Shown in pieces: positions 59,862 to 64,000 of a stretch of DNA of 64,000 nt. The stretch is from positions 62,001-126,000 of the forward strand of contig NZ_JAAGPD010000016.1 in assembly GCF_017104565.1 (NCBI RefSeq). Direction: 5' to 3'. Position numbers and translations under genes: made by a program. The notes beneath the pieces are model-generated. The model was not told the DNA's origin. It searched no databases and saw nothing but the letters and a program-made list of their open reading frames with translations. Within the stretch, counting starts at the first letter, position 1. The number at the start of each line of letters is the position of its first letter. This stretch comes from Paraburkholderia sp. Tr-20389 (GTDB taxonomy: Bacteria > Pseudomonadota > Gammaproteobacteria > Burkholderiales > Burkholderiaceae).

Positions 59862-61340
59862 ATGAAAGCGTCGGGCGTGGGTCTGCCGTCCGCATCGGGT
59901 AAGCGTGCCGAAGCGCAAGGGCATCAGCGTTTCGAGCGCCAGGGGCTTGCGCTGACGGTGCTGTTCGTCGGCGCGTTTCTGGCGCCGCTCGACTACTTCA
60001 TCGTCAATCTGGCGCTGCCGGCCATCCACACGGGGCTCGACGCCAGTGACGCGCAATTGCAGCTGATCGTATCCGCTTACGCCTCTGCGTACGCGGTGCT
60101 GCTGATCACGGGCGGACGCCTCGGCGATCTGTTCGGCAGGCGGCGCATGTTCATGGCGGGGATGGCGGGCTTCGTCGTCGCGTCGGCGCTGTGCGGCTTC
60201 GCGCCGAACGGGCATGTGCTCGTGATCGCGCGCATCGTGCAGGGCATGGCGGCCTCGGTGATGGCGCCGCAGGTGCTCGCCACCGTGCGCGCCGTCGTGC
60301 CGCTGCATCAGCAGACGCGCGTGATGGGCTTCTATGGCTTCGTGTTCGGTCTTGCGTCGATCGTCGGGCAGTTGGGCGGCGGTGCGCTCATTACGTATCG
60401 GCCGTTCGGCCTCGACTGGCGGGCCATCTTCCTGATCAACATCCCCGTCGGGATACTGGCGTTCGTCGGCGCGTGGAAGTTCGTACCGGAGAATCAGCCC
60501 GACACGCGCGAGGGCGTCGATCTGAAAGGCGTCGCGTTGCTGTCGCTGGTGCTGATGCTGCTGATCTATCCGATGACGCATGGCCGCGAAGCCGGCTGGC
60601 CATGGTGGACGTTCGCGATGTTCGCGCTCGCCGCCCCGGCGCTGGCCGCGTTCGTCGCCATCGAGCGTCGCGTCGAGCGCAGCGGCGGCAGTCCGCTCGT
60701 CGATCTGCAGCTATTCCGCAACCCCGCGTTTTCGACGGGGCTCGTGATCGCGTTTCTGTTCTATTGCAATAGCGCGTTCTTCCTCACCTACGGCATCTAT
60801 CTGCAAACCGGCCTGCACTGGACGCCGCTGCAATCCGGCCTGGCGATCATGCCGTTCGCGCTGGGCTTCGTCGCCGGACCACTGACGTCGCCCGCCGTCG
60901 TGCGGCAGATCGGCGCGCACGTGCTGACGCTCGGCTTCTCGATGATGGCGGCCGGCTTTTCGGTGACGGGCTGGGCCGCGACGCACGAACCGCTCGGCAC
61001 GCTCTTCTATGCAGGGCTCGTGTTCGCCGGCGTCGGGCAAGGGCTGGTGTTGCCGTCGATCATGCGTATCGTGCTCGGCGAAGTCGAGCCGGCGAAGGCA
61101 GGGCTCGCGTCGGGCGTCGTGACCTCGACGCTTCAGATCGGCTCCGCATTCGGCACGGCCGCGATCAGCGGCGCGTTCTTCGGCGCGCTGTCGACACATG
61201 CGTCGGCGGCCGGCTATGCCTATGCGTTCCAGCGCAGCCTCGCAATCAACGCCGTGCTGATGGTGGTCTGCATTGCACTCAGCGTGACGCTGGTCCGGCA
61301 TCAACAGCGCGCTTATCGGCGCACGATCAAAACGGCCTAG
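59862..61340 (+). CDS. MFS drug/metabolite efflux transporter (DHA2-type)
   Basis: About 492 aa with 14 predicted helices. FVGAFLAPLDYFIVNLALPAI in TM1 is the DHA2 motif; GGRLGDLFGRRRMFMAG is the loop 2-3 motif; RIVQGMAASVMAPQVLATV and GGALITYRPFGLDWRAIFLINIPVGI are standard TM4-TM5 features. ATG 59862 follows AGAGG; ATG 59847 lies inside the operator and is the alternative. It sits directly after tetR and shares its operator, so efflux of a toxic compound detected by TetR is likely. Confidence 0.92.
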   Translation: MKASGVGLPSASGKRAEAQGHQRFERQGLALTVLFVGAFLAPLDYFIVNLALPAIHTGLDASDAQLQLIVSAYASAYAVLLITGGRLGDLFGRRRMFMAGMAGFVVASALCGFAPNGHVLVIARIVQGMAASVMAPQVLATVRAVVPLHQQTRVMGFYGFVFGLASIVGQLGGGALITYRPFGLDWRAIFLINIPVGILAFVGAWKFVPENQPDTREGVDLKGVALLSLVLMLLIYPMTHGREAGWPWWTFAMFALAAPALAAFVAIERRVERSGGSPLVDLQLFRNPAFSTGLVIAFLFYCNSAFFLTYGIYLQTGLHWTPLQSGLAIMPFALGFVAGPLTSPAVVRQIGAHVLTLGFSMMAAGFSVTGWAATHEPLGTLFYAGLVFAGVGQGLVLPSIMRIVLGEVEPAKAGLASGVVTSTLQIGSAFGTAAISGAFFGALSTHASAAGYAYAFQRSLAINAVLMVVCIALSVTLVRHQQRAYRRTIKTA

Positions 61341-61874
61341 GGAAAATCCCGAGTCAGCGCATTTTTGTGATTCGACAGAACAAAAATACACGTGAAAATC
61401 GCGGGATAACGTTTTCATCGCCTACAGTCTTACTATTCGAGACGCCTTGCATTGCGCATTGCAACTGATTTTCCCCGTTCAGCAGTGATGCACTTATTCA
61501 CAGATGGCGTCGATTATCTCGGCTAGACGGCTTTTAAATCGCCCCGACTTGCGAAATGTCAACCATATGACAGCGGGTGATCCGGCGTATTTACGTTTAC
61601 CCGTAACGGCTGCCCTAAACGGCTGCGTCGTGTATGCTGCGAGACAGCATCGCGCCTTTGCCAGAAGGCGATTCACGGACTAAACAATAACAAACGAACG
61701 TTCGCAATAAAGTGATTTCTATTCCCGAATCGCTGAAAACGCTTCCAATAAAAAATACTTGCTGGCGAAATATTCAATTGTTAATCTTCGTCCACTCTTA
61801 TTAATTCCGTTGGACCGCGGTGCGTTTATGGCAGTGAATTTTCAGCCAGCCTAATGCTTATAACGGGGACATCC
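61341..61874. other. Intergenic region
   Basis: 534 bp without a supported gene; turns AT-rich from about 61690, probably the promoter region of the next gene. Confidence 0.5.
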
Positions 61875-62156
61875 ATGCTGACTGCTACTTTCGACGCATT
61901 TGAAGCGACGCAACAAGCGGTGCAAATCAATGTCGGGGACGTGGTGACGCTCAAAGCGGGCGGCTCACGTATGACGGTGACGTATGCCGGGCCGATTGCC
62001 CGTAAAACGGGTGAATGGCTTGTTTGCCAATGGTTCGACGACCACGGCGAACTGCGTCAGGAAACGTTCGCGCCAGAAGAGGTGCGGCTTCAGCCGCGCT
62101 CGATTCCGGCGGGCTCGGTGCAATTGCGCAAGTTTGTTCGCATCGTTTCGCCTTGA
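61875..62156 (+). CDS. YodC-like DUF2158 protein
   Basis: A 93-aa protein. NVGDVVTLKAGGSRMTVTYAG near the N-terminus and WLVCQWFDDHGELRQETFAPEEVRL match the DUF2158 (YodC) family, small beta-rich proteins of unknown role. ATG 61875 has ACGGGGACATCC ahead; the frame from 61854 is longer but lacks homology. It lies alone between the efflux pump and the LysE gene. Confidence 0.8.
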   Translation: MLTATFDAFEATQQAVQINVGDVVTLKAGGSRMTVTYAGPIARKTGEWLVCQWFDDHGELRQETFAPEEVRLQPRSIPAGSVQLRKFVRIVSP

Positions 62157-62272
62157 ACGCGACGACGCGCCAGAGGGCGCCCTCGCATTCTTCCTTCTAC
62201 GCTTTCATCACGGACGCCGGGTGCATCAGCCAGCCCGGCGTCGTGCATTAGCGGTTCTTCATTGGCCGTTCA

Positions 62273-62905
62273 TCAGCGTCGCGCTTCCGTGGCCATTCTC
62301 ACGGCGAGACCGGCGAGCACGGTGCCCATCAGCCAGCGCTGCACGACGAGCCACGTCGGCTTGCGCGCGAGAAATACGGCAATCGATCCCGCTGTCATCG
62401 CCACCGTCGAATTGACGGAAATGCTCAGCACGATCTGAATCGCGCCGAAGATCAGCGACTGTCCAAGCACGCTGCCGTGTTGCGGATCGATGAACTGCGG
62501 CAGCAGCGACAGATACAGCACCGCGATTTTCGGATTCAGCAGATTGGTGACGAAGCCCATCGTGAAGAGCTTGCGCGGGCTGTCGACGGGCAGGTCGCGC
62601 ACCTGGAACGGCGAGCGTCCGCCCGGCTTCACCGCCTGCCATGCGAGATACAGCAGATAGAGCGCGCCGCCGAAGCGCAGCGTGTCATACGCGAACGGCA
62701 CGGCCAGCAGCAGCGCCGTGATGCCGAATGCCGCGCAGAACATATACACCACGAAGCCGAGCGCGACGCCGCCGAGCGAAGTCAGGCCGGCTGTGCGGCC
62801 CTGACAGATCGAGCGCGAGATCAGATAGACCATGTTCGGCCCCGGTGTGAGCGCCATGCCGAGCGCGACGAGGGCGAATGCAAGCAGATGCGAGGTGTGG
62901 GGCAT
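62273..62905 (-). CDS. LysE/RhtB family exporter
   Basis: A 210-aa membrane protein. LLAFALVALGMALTPGPNMVYLISRSICQGRTAGLTSLGG is the RhtB/LysE N-terminus, GALYLLYLAWQAVKP and MGFVTNLLNPKIAVLYLSLLPQFIDP are the other conserved parts. About six helices. ATG 62905 has CGGAGCT upstream; the longer frame to 63193 runs through an alanine-coding hexanucleotide repeat and is not homologous. Probably exports an amino acid or homoserine-lactone-like metabolite. Confidence 0.9.
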   Translation of the reverse strand: MPHTSHLLAFALVALGMALTPGPNMVYLISRSICQGRTAGLTSLGGVALGFVVYMFCAAFGITALLLAVPFAYDTLRFGGALYLLYLAWQAVKPGGRSPFQVRDLPVDSPRKLFTMGFVTNLLNPKIAVLYLSLLPQFIDPQHGSVLGQSLIFGAIQIVLSISVNSTVAMTAGSIAVFLARKPTWLVVQRWLMGTVLAGLAVRMATEARR

Positions 62906-63135
62906 TGCGTGAGCTCCGTTGATGGAAGACCGGTCGAAGAATCGCAGCAAGGCCCAGGCGCGCGGCTCGAACGGGGCATCGACAACGACTCCGGCGGCGA
63001 TGGACTCCCGGTTCGCGTTCCCCGGTGGTGATCCACCTGAATTAAGCGCCAGTCGCGCGAACCGGGTCATTGTTGCGCGTGGCGCGCACACAGGCCAGAG
63101 ACAGAAGCGGCCTCGGCTGTCGATACACTTCAGAG

Positions 63136-63176
63136 CCGCCGCAGCCGCAGCCGCAGCCGCAGCCGCAGCCGCAGCG
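63136..63176 (+). repeat. Hexanucleotide tandem repeat (GCAGCC)
   Basis: About six units of GCAGCC from 63141, in the gap between lysE and the hydrolase. Slippage-prone, but not inside a supported coding sequence. Confidence 0.7.
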
Positions 63177-63196
63177 GCGGCGACCGGCACCATGCG

Positions 63197-64000
63197 TCAG
63201 CCGCGTAGCGGCCGGAAGAAACGCCGGATCTCTTCGGCGAGCAGCGCGGGCTGTTCCATGGCGGCGAAGTGTCCGCCGCGCGGCATGTCGGCGAATTGCG
63301 TGACGTTGAATACGCGCTCGATCCACGAACGCGGCGGCCGGCTGATTTCCTTCGGAAAGCGTGCGAAGCCGAGCGGCGGGGTGACGCGCTGGCCCGGCTC
63401 GAAGCGCAGCGGCCGCGCGCGCGTTTCCGCATAGAGCCGTATCGACGAACCGATGGTTTGCGTATGCCAGTACAGCGACAGGTCGGTGAGCAACTGATCC
63501 TTGGTAAACACACGCTCGACGTCGCCCTCGCAATCGCTCCACGCGCGAAACTTTTCGACGATCCACGCGGCGAGTCCGGCCGGCGAATCGTTCAACGCGA
63601 CGGCTGCCGTGTGCGGCTTCGTCGCGTGCATATGCGCGTACGCGCCTTCGGCATCCGCAAACACGGCTTTCGACGCGAGGAAGTCGCGCTCTTCCTGGGT
63701 GATGGACGGGTCGTCGGGCGCGACGGGCGCGTACGAACTCGGCAGAAAGTTGAGGTGGATGCCGTCGACCCGCTGTGCATGGTTCGCGGCCAGCGCAATC
63801 GAGACTGCCGCGCCGAGATCGCCGCCTTGCGCGCCGAAGCGCTCGTAGCCGAGGCCGCGCATTAGCTGCGACCAGAGGTCCGCGATGGCGTACACCGTCA
63901 TGCCGGGCTTCGCGGGCCGCTCGGAAAAGCCGTAGCCGGGCATCGACGGCACGACGACGTCGAACGCATCGGCGGGGTCCGCGCCTACCGAAGCGGGATC
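63197..64000 (-). CDS. Epoxide hydrolase-type alpha/beta hydrolase (partial)
   Basis: The frame enters from the window end, so the N-terminus is missing; about 267 residues are visible. FDVVVPSMPGYGFSERP is the family strand, ERFGAQGGDLGAAVSIAL has Asp as nucleophile (GGDLG), and MPRGGHFAAMEQPALLAEEIRRFF has the catalytic histidine. This matches the microsomal epoxide hydrolase-like group, which normally also has an N-terminal EHN domain that would lie outside the window. It hydrolyses an epoxide to a diol. Confidence 0.87.
   Translation of the reverse strand, partial: DPASVGADPADAFDVVVPSMPGYGFSERPAKPGMTVYAIADLWSQLMRGLGYERFGAQGGDLGAAVSIALAANHAQRVDGIHLNFLPSSYAPVAPDDPSITQEERDFLASKAVFADAEGAYAHMHATKPHTAAVALNDSPAGLAAWIVEKFRAWSDCEGDVERVFTKDQLLTDLSLYWHTQTIGSSIRLYAETRARPLRFEPGQRVTPPLGFARFPKEISRPPRSWIERVFNVTQFADMPRGGHFAAMEQPALLAEEIRRFFRPLRG

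Noticed and set aside
61494-61676. 60-codon minus-strand frame
   Set aside because: No ribosome site or homologous features; lies in an AT-rich promoter-like region.
63136-63176. Phase-variable repeat in the lysE gene
   Set aside because: The hexamer is in frame only in the over-long version of the gene; the true start is at 62905, so slippage would not alter the protein.
1-64000. CRISPR arrays, tRNA or rRNA genes
   Set aside because: No regularly spaced direct repeats and no recognisable tRNA or rRNA sequence were seen; the array repeats are interspersed with genes and are diverged.

Overview
The window is GC-rich DNA from a betaproteobacterium, most likely Burkholderiaceae of the Paraburkholderia/Caballeronia type. 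This is inferred from the gene repertoire (Burkholderia-type trimeric porin, many LysR, GntR and TetR regulators, sugar-acid, hydantoin and tricarboxylate catabolic operons, OhrR, DHA2-type MFS pump) and from codon use. No rRNA, tRNA, CRISPR array or complete insertion sequence is seen.

The first half (1-32.7 kb) is a run of catabolic and transport operons, each with its own regulator. 1-4.0 kb holds a decarboxylating dehydrogenase, a hydroxypyruvate-isomerase-like protein, a 3-oxo-tetronate kinase and a class II aldolase-type decarboxylase, which together resemble the four-carbon acid sugar (threonate/erythronate) pathway. 4.2-10 kb has a LysR regulator divergent from a dicarboxylate/amino-acid symporter, a D-cysteine-desulfhydrase-like PLP enzyme and two exporters. 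10.4-21.9 kb is a cyclic-amide operon: D-hydantoinase, a Dpp/Opp-type ABC importer with a fused double ATPase, an epimerase, an SDR, a PuuE-type deacetylase and a GntR regulator, in places with 4-bp stop/start overlaps. 22.2-32.7 kb is organised around a GntR regulator: PrpF isomerase plus a signal-less solute-binding-fold protein on one side, and on the other an amidohydrolase, an aconitase-family dehydratase, a porin, an MFS carrier and a Tat-exported amidohydrolase. It looks like uptake and breakdown of an unsaturated tricarboxylate-like compound.

32.7-58.5 kb is an accessory region. Its core (36.6-43.1 kb) is a series of short single-gene units nearly all on the minus strand: S51 peptidase, glutathione transferase, zinc-ribbon protein, Imm40-like protein, membrane protein, a broken DUF6881-like gene, zinc-motif protein, Mrr-type nuclease and a DUF1871-like protein. 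Seven of the gene junctions carry a degenerate 46-50 bp repeat starting 10-89 bp after the stop codon. A longer 65-66 bp form with the same end motifs lies beside both copies of a compact (204-aa) tyrosine recombinase gene, one intact and one truncated, and recurs at 34.6, 38.4 and 58.4 kb. The intact recombinase is divergent from the array. The layout resembles an integron, but the recombinase is not a recognisable IntI and the sites are not canonical attC. This is the most interesting system in the window. A two-component pair (hybrid kinase and LuxR-type regulator) sits between the two recombinase copies.

49.5-64 kb returns to more ordinary genes: a disrupted ohr with an intact ohrR, a VOC protein, an enoyl-CoA hydratase homologue, a TetR/SDR divergent pair with paired operators, an alpha/beta hydrolase, two membrane proteins of unknown role, a TetR-MFS pair sharing an exact 19-bp operator-like repeat, a YodC-like protein, a LysE exporter and an epoxide hydrolase cut by the window end.
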